NCBI GenBank assembly: GCA_031270665.1
Contig: JAISXD010000006.1
Span: 1-64,000 of the forward strand
Length of the DNA: 64,000 nucleotides
Source of the DNA: Tannerellaceae bacterium
GTDB lineage: Bacteria; Bacteroidota; Bacteroidia; Bacteroidales; Tannerellaceae
Direction: 5' to 3'
Positions 52,986 to 61,602 of this stretch are shown piece by piece (the first letter of the stretch is position 1; every line of letters starts with the position of its first letter). A program made the position numbers and the translations under genes. Under the pieces are notes generated by a model. The model was not told where the DNA came from, did no database searches, and saw nothing but the letters and a program-made list of their open reading frames with translations.

Positions 52986-53690
52986 ATGCAAATAAAATGT
53001 GTCATTACAGATGATGAACCCGTAGCAAGAAAAGGGTTGCGGGGATATATCGGGAAAATAGATTTCCTGACATTGGTTGGAGAGTGCGAAGATGCTATTC
53101 AGCTAAACACCCTGCTCAAAACGCAACCGGTGGATCTTATCTTCCTTGATATTGAAATGCCGGAGATGACAGGACTGGAATTGCTGTCGAATCTGACCAA
53201 ACCGCCAAAAGTGATTATTATTTCCGCTTATGAGCAATATGCCCTGTCAGGGTATGAGTTTGATGTAGTGGATTATCTGTTGAAACCGGTATCTTTCGAT
53301 CGCTTCCTGAAATCAGTCAACAGGGTTCATGATCTGATGCAAAAGGAACAAAAAGAGGGAGATGATTACATATTTGTGAAGAGCGACAAGCAATTAAAAA
53401 AGATACTGTTCAAAGATATCCTCTTTATCCAAAGTATGGAAAATTATGTTATTATCCATACGCTTACGTCCAAAGAAATAGTATATACAACTTTAAAACA
53501 AATACAACAATCTCTTTCCTATACCACTTTTTTGCAGGTTCATCGTTCGTATATCGTAAACATGAACCAAATAAAAGCCATCGATGGCAACCAACTAAAT
53601 ATTAATGGACACAAAATCCCAATAGCCCGTAATTTACGTGAAGATGTATTGAATACAATACTTAATAATCGTTTGATAACAAGGACTTAG
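52986..53690 (+). CDS. LytTR-family response regulator
   Basis: 234 aa; receiver 'KCVITDDEPVARKGLRGYI...DLIFLDIEMPEMTGLELL', LytTR 'FVKSDKQLKKILFKDILFIQSMENYVIIHT...FLQVHRSYIVNMNQIKAI'. Confidence 0.95.
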   Translation: MQIKCVITDDEPVARKGLRGYIGKIDFLTLVGECEDAIQLNTLLKTQPVDLIFLDIEMPEMTGLELLSNLTKPPKVIIISAYEQYALSGYEFDVVDYLLKPVSFDRFLKSVNRVHDLMQKEQKEGDDYIFVKSDKQLKKILFKDILFIQSMENYVIIHTLTSKEIVYTTLKQIQQSLSYTTFLQVHRSYIVNMNQIKAIDGNQLNINGHKIPIARNLREDVLNTILNNRLITRT

Positions 53691-53835
53691 GTGTATAATA
53701 AAACTTAGAATCTCAAAACAAAATTATATAGATTCTACCATTCATCAAGAAAAAGGCACCATTGATCTAAAACAATAATAGAATACTGTATCGAAAAGTA
53801 GTTTTGCGCTATAATTATGAAATTTACAGTATAAA

Positions 53836-54176
53836 ATGAAAAATTTGGAACTAACTAAAAAGCGTATATATCGACTGCTAAAACACCCTTTTCAGATTGA
53901 TAAGGCAGTAGTAGAGGATATGACTTCTGCATATTTGGAGTTTGTCGAAGATTTATTCACTTATCTGAATGAACGAAAAGACAATAAGGACATAGTCCGC
54001 AAACTACATACAACGATGTGAGTAAACTCCCAAAATTAAGTACCCGCACGCTTCAAGATTGGCGGGATAACGGAGTTATCAGTTACATACAAATATCAGG
54101 TAAAGTTCTTTATCGACAGTCCGACATTCTGAAATTGTTAGAAGACAATTTCGAGGAATCATGGCAAGGAAAATAA
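53836..54176 (+). pseudogene. Helix-turn-helix (MerR/excisionase-like) gene split in two frames
   Basis: 53836..54021 MKNLELTKKRIYRLL...RKLHTTM*; 54018..54176 (GTG) VSKLPKLSTRTLQDWRDNGVISYIQISGKVLYRQSDILKLLEDNFEESWQGK*. Confidence 0.55.
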
Positions 54177-54189
54177 TCTAATTAAAGGG

Positions 54190-54215
54190 AAAGCGAGTTT
54201 TAATGCTCGCTTTTC
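54190..54215 (+). terminator. Rho-independent-like terminator after HTH remnant
   Basis: AAAGCGAG-TTTTAATG-CTCGCTTTTC. Confidence 0.7.
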
Positions 54216-54258
54216 TTAATTAAAAAAGTAAAAGAGTATGAGAAATCACAAAATTTAC

Positions 54259-54266
54259 TACTTTTG
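54259..54266 (+). promoter_or_regulatory. Bacteroidetes -7 box TACTTTTG in front of candidate ncRNA
   Basis: Matches TAnnTTTG; predicted start ~5 nt downstream coincides with 5' arm of closing stem. Confidence 0.55.
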
Positions 54267-54270
54267 TCTT

Positions 54271-54478
54271 ATCCTTTAAGCGTATGCACGACGGTGTAAA
54301 ACAGTGAAGTATCCTCATGGCTAAATCATGGGACTTACATCAAGATGAATTTATAACTTATTGATATACTGGTTGGTTTTGTAGAGTTCAGAACCCCAGG
54401 CAGATCACTTAGGGTAAATGTACCTAAGTACATACAAGGATAAAAGCCTCTTGAATTATCGGTTTAAGAGGCTTTTTT
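54271..54478 (+). ncRNA. Candidate structured non-coding RNA (6S-like architecture not excluded) with terminator
   Basis: No supported ORF; ends pair ATCCTT(54271-54276)/AAGGAT(54436-54441) and GTATG(54282-54286)/CATAC(54431-54435); inner hairpin CTTAGG/CCTAAG; terminator AAAAGCCTCTT...AAGAGGCTTTTTT 54442-54478. Confidence 0.55.
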
Positions 54479-54533
54479 AATTATCATCTGTTCTTCTTCC
54501 CTTTTTTAGCTGCATCCATTTGGCGGGTTGTTA

Positions 54534-54962
54534 TTATTTACCCGACGCCTTATAGGCAAGGGCATACATGCGCATCTGTTTTATCATGGATGTCAATCCG
54601 TTAGAGCGGATGGGCGTGATGTGTTGTTTCAGTCCTGTTTTATCGATGAAGTAGAGTTCGGCATCCAGTATCTCCTGTGGCGTATGGCCGGACAAGACGT
54701 CTATCAGAAGGGCGACAATCCCTCTTACTATCACTGCGTCGCTTTCTCCTTCAAAGAAGAGACGGCCCTCTTTATACTCCGCATGCAGCCATACACGGCT
54801 TTGGCAACCTTCTATCAGGTTACTCTCCGTTTTGTGTTTTTCATCCAGTGGCGGCAAGGTGTTTCCCTTATCGATCAGCAGGCTATACTTATCCACCCAG
54901 TCGTCGAATACGCCGAACTCTTCTATTATATCATCTTGTAATTCATTAATTGATTGTATCAT
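54534..54962 (-). CDS. sufE: SufE family protein
   Basis: 142 aa; 'LIEGCQSRVWLHAEYKEGRLFFEGESDAVIVRGIVALLIDVLSGHTPQEI'. Confidence 0.93.
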   Translation of the reverse strand: MIQSINELQDDIIEEFGVFDDWVDKYSLLIDKGNTLPPLDEKHKTESNLIEGCQSRVWLHAEYKEGRLFFEGESDAVIVRGIVALLIDVLSGHTPQEILDAELYFIDKTGLKQHITPIRSNGLTSMIKQMRMYALAYKASGK

Positions 54963-55957
54963 AAGGCTTGTTCTTTATAAATAACTTCCAAAATGGTTTG
55001 TCCAACGCCCTTCAATGTTTCTTTGTCGATATTATCCATCGTGTCTTTATGTGTGTGCCAGTAATCGGCAAAGCCGTGCACGTTTTCATGGTCGTAATTA
55101 ATAATATCTATGGAAGGGATGCCCCGCCCTTCAATAACAAATTGATGATCGTCGAGAATGCCTCCCACATCTGCATTAATAAAGAACTTACCGTACCCCA
55201 GACTCCGCGCCGTGCTCCACACCTTCTCCACGATACGGGCTGCGTAGCGCATGGAGGTGTGTTCTTTATAGAAGGAAGCATGACGGGCGCCCACCATATC
55301 AAGCAGAATACCATATTCGGCCCGGTAGCCGGGCTTATGCGGGTTCTTTGCCCAGAATTGTGAGCCCAGACACCATGAATTGGGCGTATAGTTGGTAGAC
55401 TTCTCAAACTCGGGCACACCGTAATCTTCTGCATCAAAGAAAATGATATCGACGCCTGCTTCCGGCGCCTGCCGGCTGAGTTGACGGGCGATTTCTAATA
55501 GCACTCCTACTCCGCTTGCTCCGTCGTCTGCCCCGTCAATGGGGGTATGCTGTTTGGCGGGGTCGACTTCCTGGTCGGCATAAGGGCGGGTATCCCAATG
55601 GGCAAAAAGAAGAATACGCTTTTTCTTGTCCGGATTGTACGAGCCGATGATGTTCCGGCACAGAAGCTTGCTCCCGTTATAGGCAGTGAGCGTCATCTCC
55701 TGTACGTATACTTCGGCGGCAAAACGCTTCAGTTCGGCAATCAGGTAGTCTCCGCAAAGTTGATGTTCTTTTGTGTTGGGCACCCGCGGACCGAAATTTA
55801 CCTGCTTTTCTATATACACATAGGCACTATCTGCATTGAAACGGGGCGTTGAAACAGGCTGACCGTTTGTAACGACCAACGGGTCAACGGAGCCCTTATT
55901 CCCGCAAGAGAGCAGGATGCAGGCTAATATAACAGGAAAAACTTTTGCTTTATTCAT
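54959..55957 (-). CDS. M28-family peptidase / glutaminyl-cyclase-like lipoprotein
   Basis: 332 aa; lipobox 'ILLSCGN'; 'LLFAHWDTRPYAD...DGASGVGVLLEIARQL...IIFFDAEDYG'. Confidence 0.9.
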   Translation of the reverse strand: MNKAKVFPVILACILLSCGNKGSVDPLVVTNGQPVSTPRFNADSAYVYIEKQVNFGPRVPNTKEHQLCGDYLIAELKRFAAEVYVQEMTLTAYNGSKLLCRNIIGSYNPDKKKRILLFAHWDTRPYADQEVDPAKQHTPIDGADDGASGVGVLLEIARQLSRQAPEAGVDIIFFDAEDYGVPEFEKSTNYTPNSWCLGSQFWAKNPHKPGYRAEYGILLDMVGARHASFYKEHTSMRYAARIVEKVWSTARSLGYGKFFINADVGGILDDHQFVIEGRGIPSIDIINYDHENVHGFADYWHTHKDTMDNIDKETLKGVGQTILEVIYKEQAL

Positions 55958-56221
55958 ACCATAATCCTAATAAACGATACAAACGTACGCAAAATACTTT
56001 GTATCTCTTAAGGGTTGTTTAAATTTTATTGCCTGCTACGTTTGCGCCCGGTTGCTGGTTAAGTGTAATAATTCAGAAGATATACTTTTTTGACGATATG
56101 CCATGTGTCGGGAAAGATGGTCTGCGGGTTGGCATTTTGTCAGTGTTATTATAGGCCGGATTTAGGGAAGTAAGACGATTTGGGCAAGGTTTAGGTGAGG
56201 AGCGGACAGGGGGCGGATCAG

Positions 56222-56415
56222 GCTGGGATTAACCAACAGTAAATCAAATTCCATTGTTTCAAGAATGTTCCATACCGGTAGCCAATAGATACCGGTGCTT
56301 TCCATGGCAAGCCGCGTTACCCCATTACTCTACCGTAGCACTGTCCGGCATAAACTGCACAAAAGACACTATCTTTATGCACATCAAATCCACAGGTTTT
56401 TTATATCTATGCCGT
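56222..56415 (-). pseudogene. Decayed IS110-family transposase (N-terminal DEDD motif plus AMESTGIYW segment)
   Basis: Minus-strand translation: CGFDVHKDSVFCAVYAGQCYGRVMG* and LAMESTGIYWLPVWNILETMEFDLLLVNPS; no intact start, internal loss. Confidence 0.75.
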
Positions 56416-56560
56416 TTTAATCGATGGACCACTTACTTACACATTTTTAGGCACCTGTGTGTGAATGAAATTTATCTTGTATATTTGCAGAAAACAAGTC
56501 GGTAGGGCAAAAGAGTATTCGTTTATGTTAGACAAAAAGAATCCATTAAATGATATAGCC

Positions 56561-57247
56561 ATGAAGAAGTTAACAATTTTATTTTCTACCCTTACATTAT
56601 GTATCACTATGAGTTGTAACGAAAACAATCGCAAAAATGCGCAACAGGAAGCCGGTGAAGCCGTTCCGTCCGCCGAGGGTGGCAGCGTTTTAAGCCGGGA
56701 AGAAATCCAGTCGCGCCCGTTTCAGGAGCTGTTCAGCCCGATAGAAGCCAAAGACATTCCGGGCGATGTATTTACGCATATAGGTACGGATTATACCGTA
56801 ATCACAGCCGGCAATCCGGCGCATTACAATTCGATGGTCGCAAGTTGGGGTGGCTGGGGAATCTTGTTCAACCGGCCGTCTACCTGGTGTTTCCTCCGTT
56901 CGAGCCGTTACACCCTCGAACTGATTCGCAAAGAACAGGCCTACACCATGACTTATTTCGACGACGCCTATAAGGAAGACATCCTCCTTTTCGGCACGAA
57001 ATCCGGGCGCGACACCGACAAAATGAAAGAAAGCAAACTCACCTCCGTACAAACGCCCGCCGGTAATATGACGTACAAGGAAGCCCGTCTTATCCTGGAA
57101 TGTAAATTAGTAGAAGTAACAACCGTATCGCCCGGCGATTTCCATACCGACGAAGGCCGCCAATTCATCACAGACGCCCATGCCGAAACCAACGACTACC
57201 ACAAAATAGTCTTTGGCGAAATAACCTCCGTCTGGCTTCGTAAATGA
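56561..57247 (+). CDS. Flavin-reductase-like (split-barrel FMN-binding) lipoprotein
   Basis: Likely ATG 56561 (MKKLTILFSTLTLCITMSCNEN, lipobox); 'YTVITAGNPAHYNSMVASWGGWGILFNRPSTWCFLRSSRYTLELI'. Confidence 0.8.
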   Translation: MKKLTILFSTLTLCITMSCNENNRKNAQQEAGEAVPSAEGGSVLSREEIQSRPFQELFSPIEAKDIPGDVFTHIGTDYTVITAGNPAHYNSMVASWGGWGILFNRPSTWCFLRSSRYTLELIRKEQAYTMTYFDDAYKEDILLFGTKSGRDTDKMKESKLTSVQTPAGNMTYKEARLILECKLVEVTTVSPGDFHTDEGRQFITDAHAETNDYHKIVFGEITSVWLRK

Positions 57248-57251
57248 TTTT

Positions 57252-57274
57252 CCATTGCAACCAGGTTGCAATGG
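57252..57274. promoter_or_regulatory. 23-bp palindromic operator candidate upstream of P-type ATPase
   Basis: CCATTGCAACC-A-GGTTGCAATGG perfect 11-1-11 palindrome; -7-like TACTTTTG at 57283-57290. Confidence 0.65.
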
Positions 57275-57316
57275 AAAGGCTGTACTTTTGCATCATTAAT
57301 TTTATAGTTCAAGAAG

Positions 57317-59209
57317 ATGATACGTACAGCCTTCATGCATAAACAGAACATACAGCCATACCTGCCTGCCGCCGCCAGCCTCGCTATGTTACTTGCCGGT
57401 ATGGCGGCCGACGGTTTTTTCACGTTTGCATTTTTCACCGGATACGTACGGCTTGTGTGGTATATCGTTGCCTATTTGCCGGTTGGTTTGCCCGTTATCA
57501 AAGAATGTGGGGAAGCTTTGCGGGAGAAGGAGTTTTTTACTGAATTTACCTTGATGATGCTGGCTACGGTAGGGGCGTTTGCTATTGGGCAATATCCCGA
57601 AGGCGTTGCCGTAATGCTGTTTTACGCTGTTGGCGAGTTGTTTCAAGGCGCAGCGGTTAGCAAGGCGAAAGGCGATATCAAGGCGCTGCTCGACGTACGG
57701 CCCGATATTGCTAACGTGATAACAAACGGTAACATATACCGTATGAAGCCCGAAGAGGTACGAATCGGCGAGATAATACAGGTAAAGGCAGGCGAAAAAG
57801 TTCCTTTAGACGGCGAACTGTTAAGCCTCGAAAGCAGCTTCGACACGGCTGCGCTCACGGGCGAAAGTAAACCGAAAACCATCAGGCAGGGCGAACAGGT
57901 ATTGGCAGGAATGCTCAACGTGGGCAAAGTGACAGAGGTCAGGGTTACGCGGATGTATGCCGACAGTTCCCTGTCCCGGATATTGGATATGGTGCAGCAT
58001 GCCACCGCCCGCAAGGCAAAGACGGAATTGCTTATCCGGAAATTCGCAAAGATATATACGCCCGTTGTTTTCTGTCTGGCGGTGGCGTTGGTGGTAATCC
58101 CCTGTTTTTTCGTCCGCGACTATCAATTTTCAACGTGGCTATACAGGGCTTTGGTTTTCCTGGTTATTTCCTGCCCGTGCGCATTGGTTGTTTCCATTCC
58201 CCTGGGTTATTTCGGCGGGATAGGAGCCGCTTCCAAAAACGGGATCCTGTTCAAGGGTTCAAGCTACCTGGATTTGATAACTAAAATCAATACGGTAGTT
58301 ATGGACAAGACCGGGACACTGACCCGGGGCGTTTTTCGCGTGCAGCAAATCGTAACCGCCAATGGTATGGACAAGCGCGAATTTATGCAAATCCTCGCCG
58401 CACTGGAAAGCCAGTCTACACACCCGGTAGCCAAGGCCATTGCAGCATACGAAAAGACAGCAACAAAAGCGTACCGGGCAAGCGATGTGGAGGAGATTTC
58501 GGGGTACGGACTGAAAGGGAATGCAGGCGGCTACGAAATGCTGGCGGGCAATACGCAATTGTTGAAGAAGTTTGGTGTTTCATATGATAGTGCCATCGAC
58601 GATATTGTTGAAAGCATCGTTGTAGTGGCCATCAACAATCAATATGCAGGATACGTTCTGATAGCCGATGAAATCAAGGAAGATGCACGGCAGGCGATTG
58701 GGCAAATGCATGCATGCGGGATTAGCCAAACCGTTATGTTGAGCGGCGATAAGGACTCCATTACGCAAAAAGTGGCTCAGGCCGTCGGGGTAGACAGGGC
58801 CTTGGGCGGTTTATTGCCCGAAGATAAAGTAAGGATAATAGAAGAAATAAAAAGCGACAAGAGGCGCACCGTTGCTTTCGCAGGCGATGGCATAAATGAT
58901 GCGCCGGCGCTGGCCTTGAGTGATATAGGCATTGCAATGGGGGCCATGGGCAGCGACGCCGCCATCGAAACGGCCGACGTGGTGATACAAACCGACCAGC
59001 CCTCGAAAATAGCAACCGCCATAAAAATAGGATGGGCAACGAAGCGCATCGTAATTCAGAATATCTCCTTGTCGTTCGGCGTAAAGGCGGCTGTGCTGGC
59101 TTTGGGCGCGGGAGGGCTGGCCACCATGTGGGAAGCTGTATTTGCCGATGTGGGTGTGGCTTTGCTGGCCATCCTGAACGCAACGAGGATACAAAAGAAA
59201 AGATTCTAA
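57317..59209 (+). CDS. Heavy-metal (Zn/Cd/Pb-type) P1B ATPase
   Basis: 630 aa; 'SCPCALVVSIPLGYFGGIGAASKNGILFKGSSYLD', 'VVMDKTGTLTRGVF', 'AGDGINDAPALALSDIGIAMG'. Confidence 0.95.
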   Translation: MIRTAFMHKQNIQPYLPAAASLAMLLAGMAADGFFTFAFFTGYVRLVWYIVAYLPVGLPVIKECGEALREKEFFTEFTLMMLATVGAFAIGQYPEGVAVMLFYAVGELFQGAAVSKAKGDIKALLDVRPDIANVITNGNIYRMKPEEVRIGEIIQVKAGEKVPLDGELLSLESSFDTAALTGESKPKTIRQGEQVLAGMLNVGKVTEVRVTRMYADSSLSRILDMVQHATARKAKTELLIRKFAKIYTPVVFCLAVALVVIPCFFVRDYQFSTWLYRALVFLVISCPCALVVSIPLGYFGGIGAASKNGILFKGSSYLDLITKINTVVMDKTGTLTRGVFRVQQIVTANGMDKREFMQILAALESQSTHPVAKAIAAYEKTATKAYRASDVEEISGYGLKGNAGGYEMLAGNTQLLKKFGVSYDSAIDDIVESIVVVAINNQYAGYVLIADEIKEDARQAIGQMHACGISQTVMLSGDKDSITQKVAQAVGVDRALGGLLPEDKVRIIEEIKSDKRRTVAFAGDGINDAPALALSDIGIAMGAMGSDAAIETADVVIQTDQPSKIATAIKIGWATKRIVIQNISLSFGVKAAVLALGAGGLATMWEAVFADVGVALLAILNATRIQKKRF

Positions 59210-60618
59210 AGATACTTCGCCAACACCTGTATCCCTCTTTCGAGGTCTTCCCTGGAGAGCGAGGCGTACCCTAAACGGAGTCCCTGTATGGGTTCGGCGA
59301 AACTGAACCTGTCGGGGGTGTAGAACGCTACCCGTTTCCGGCCGGCCAGCTCCTTCAACTTATACAGGTCAACCGGTTCTACCGGCTGTATCCAGAAGGC
59401 TAATCCGCCATCCGGCTTCCTGTAGGTTACTTTGTCTTTCAGGTAGTGGTCGAGCAGGGAAGCGAAGAAATCCCTCTTCCCGGCATACAGGCTTACCATT
59501 CTTTTCTTGTGCCGGCTCACGTGGCCTCCGTTTATCAGTTCCAGTATCGCCTGCTCCATGATGCTGTCTCCCTGCGTATCGATAATGCGCCGCAGGGCGC
59601 CCGCCTGCTCGATGAAGGCGGTTGAGCTGTAGAGGTAGCCGATACGGATGGCCGGCGCTATCAGTTTGCTGAGCGTACCGATGTAAATATAGTTGTGCAC
59701 TCCTTCGTAGGCAGCGACCGGCATCACGGGGCGTTGCCCGAAATGATATTCGTTATCGTAATCGTCTTCTATAATGGTGAACCGGTAGGTGTTGGACAAT
59801 TCAATCAGCTTCAGGCGGCGGGCGAGGCTTAGCGTAACCGTGGTGGGATACTGGTGGTGGGGCGAGAGGTGCAGGGCTTTTACCGGATACCGGGCCAAGG
59901 CTTGCTGCACTTCGCTTAGCAGGATGCCTTCGTTGTCTACGGCTATGGGGACGAGGGTGGCCCCGGCATGAAGATAGGTTTCCCAGGCCGGTTTGAATCC
60001 CGGATTCTCCACCAGCACCACGTCGCCTTGCCGCAGCAGGGAGCGGGCCGTCAGGTAAAAGGCCATCTGGCTTCCGCGGGTGATGCAGATTTGCCGGGCC
60101 GAGGTATTCATGCTACGGTTATGGTTGATCATCTTCGAGATGGCTTCGCGCAGGCGGATGTCGCCAAACTCGCTGGCGCGGTCCATTATCCAGCCTGCCT
60201 TGCGGGCGAATATCCGGCGGTACGACCGGGCCAGTTCATTGATAGGTGCGCAGGAGGTGTCGGGCAGGCCGTCGTCGAAAAAGATGCAGTCGCCCTTGCC
60301 CGTTTCCGGGGCATGCGGGGGTTCGGCCGGGTGGTTCCTGTGCGAGGGGATGAGGGAGGGAAGCTGGTCGGACACATAGCTCCCTTTACGCTCCGAGGCA
60401 GCAAGCCAGCCTTCGGACAGGAGGACGTCGAAGGCCTGCACCACCGTATTGCGGTTTACCTTCAGCAGGGAGGCGATTTGCCGCGTTCCGGGCAGGGCTT
60501 CGCCTCGCTTCAGGGTGCCGTTTTTGATATACGAGATAATCGCGTCGGCAATCTGTACGTAAACGGGACGGGCGAGGCTTTTATCTACCGCTAACTGAAT
60601 GAACCAGGGTCTTAGCAT
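59206..60618 (-). CDS. MocR-type regulator (GntR HTH fused to PLP aminotransferase fold), PdxR-like
   Basis: 470 aa; 'PVYVQIADAIISYIKNGTLKRGEALPGTRQIASLLKVNRNTVVQAFDVLLSEGWL' plus 'FTIIEDDYDNEYHFGQRP...YIGTLSKLIAPAIRIGYL'. Confidence 0.93.
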   Translation of the reverse strand: MLRPWFIQLAVDKSLARPVYVQIADAIISYIKNGTLKRGEALPGTRQIASLLKVNRNTVVQAFDVLLSEGWLAASERKGSYVSDQLPSLIPSHRNHPAEPPHAPETGKGDCIFFDDGLPDTSCAPINELARSYRRIFARKAGWIMDRASEFGDIRLREAISKMINHNRSMNTSARQICITRGSQMAFYLTARSLLRQGDVVLVENPGFKPAWETYLHAGATLVPIAVDNEGILLSEVQQALARYPVKALHLSPHHQYPTTVTLSLARRLKLIELSNTYRFTIIEDDYDNEYHFGQRPVMPVAAYEGVHNYIYIGTLSKLIAPAIRIGYLYSSTAFIEQAGALRRIIDTQGDSIMEQAILELINGGHVSRHKKRMVSLYAGKRDFFASLLDHYLKDKVTYRKPDGGLAFWIQPVEPVDLYKLKELAGRKRVAFYTPDRFSFAEPIQGLRLGYASLSREDLERGIQVLAKYL

Positions 60619-60713
60619 GACTGGACTATTTGTATTTATTCAAACTGGCACGCAAATATAGGCCAAACGTATCATACTTTTGCCCCCTGTTACCAACTAA
60701 ATACATCAACACA

Positions 60714-61601
60714 ATGCAAACAGAACAGACAAAACAACAGTATGAGCTGAACAAGAACCTGGCCCAGATGCTGAAGGGCGGCGTAATTATGGACGTTTCG
60801 TCGCCCGAACAGGCGCGTATAGCCGAAGATGCAGGCGCCGCCGCCGTGATGGCGCTCGAAAGGATCCCGGCCGATATCCGCGCGGCCGGGGGCGTATCGC
60901 GCATGAGCGACCCGCAGATGATACGGGGCATACAGGAGGCGGTAAGCATACCGGTGATGGCCAAGGTGCGCATCGGGCACTTTGTGGAAGCGCAGATACT
61001 GGAGGCGATAGAGATTGACTATATCGACGAGAGCGAGGTGCTCTCACCGGCCGACGACAGGTTACATATAGACAAGAGCCGTTTCAGGGTGCCCTTCGTG
61101 TGCGGGGCGAAGAACCTGGGCGAGGCGCTGCGGCGGATTGCCGAAGGGGCTTCGATGATTCGCACCAAGGGCGAGCCGGGAACGGGCGACGTGATACAGG
61201 CCGTGCGGCATATGCGCGCCATGACGTCCGAGATACGCCGTATACAGGGACTGCAGGAGGATGAACTGCATTATGCGGCCAAGGAGCTGCAGGTGCCCTA
61301 CGAACTGCTGCGGGGCGTGCACGGGAGCGGACGGCTGCCGGTGGTGAACTTCGCTGCCGGCGGGGTGGCCACGCCGGCCGACGCCGCGCTGATGATGCAA
61401 CTGGGGGCCGAAGGGGTGTTCGTGGGTTCGGGCATCTTCAAGTCGGGCAACCCGGCCAGGAGGGCGCAGGCCATCGTAAAGGCCGTTACCAACTTTGCCG
61501 ACCCCGCGGTATTGGCCGAAATATCTGCCGACCTGGGCGAGGCGATGGTGGGTATCAACGAAAGCGAGATACGCTTACTAATGGCCGAAAGGGGTGTGTA
61601 G
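60714..61601 (+). CDS. pdxS: Pyridoxal 5'-phosphate synthase lyase subunit PdxS
   Basis: ORF 60630..61601, ATG 60714; '[49 protein letters not shown]'. Confidence 0.98.
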   Translation: MQTEQTKQQYELNKNLAQMLKGGVIMDVSSPEQARIAEDAGAAAVMALERIPADIRAAGGVSRMSDPQMIRGIQEAVSIPVMAKVRIGHFVEAQILEAIEIDYIDESEVLSPADDRLHIDKSRFRVPFVCGAKNLGEALRRIAEGASMIRTKGEPGTGDVIQAVRHMRAMTSEIRRIQGLQEDELHYAAKELQVPYELLRGVHGSGRLPVVNFAAGGVATPADAALMMQLGAEGVFVGSGIFKSGNPARRAQAIVKAVTNFADPAVLAEISADLGEAMVGINESEIRLLMAERGV

Positions 61602-61602
61602 G

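Noticed and set aside
56254-56505. 83-aa plus-strand ORF
   Set aside because: Antisense of the IS110 fossil.
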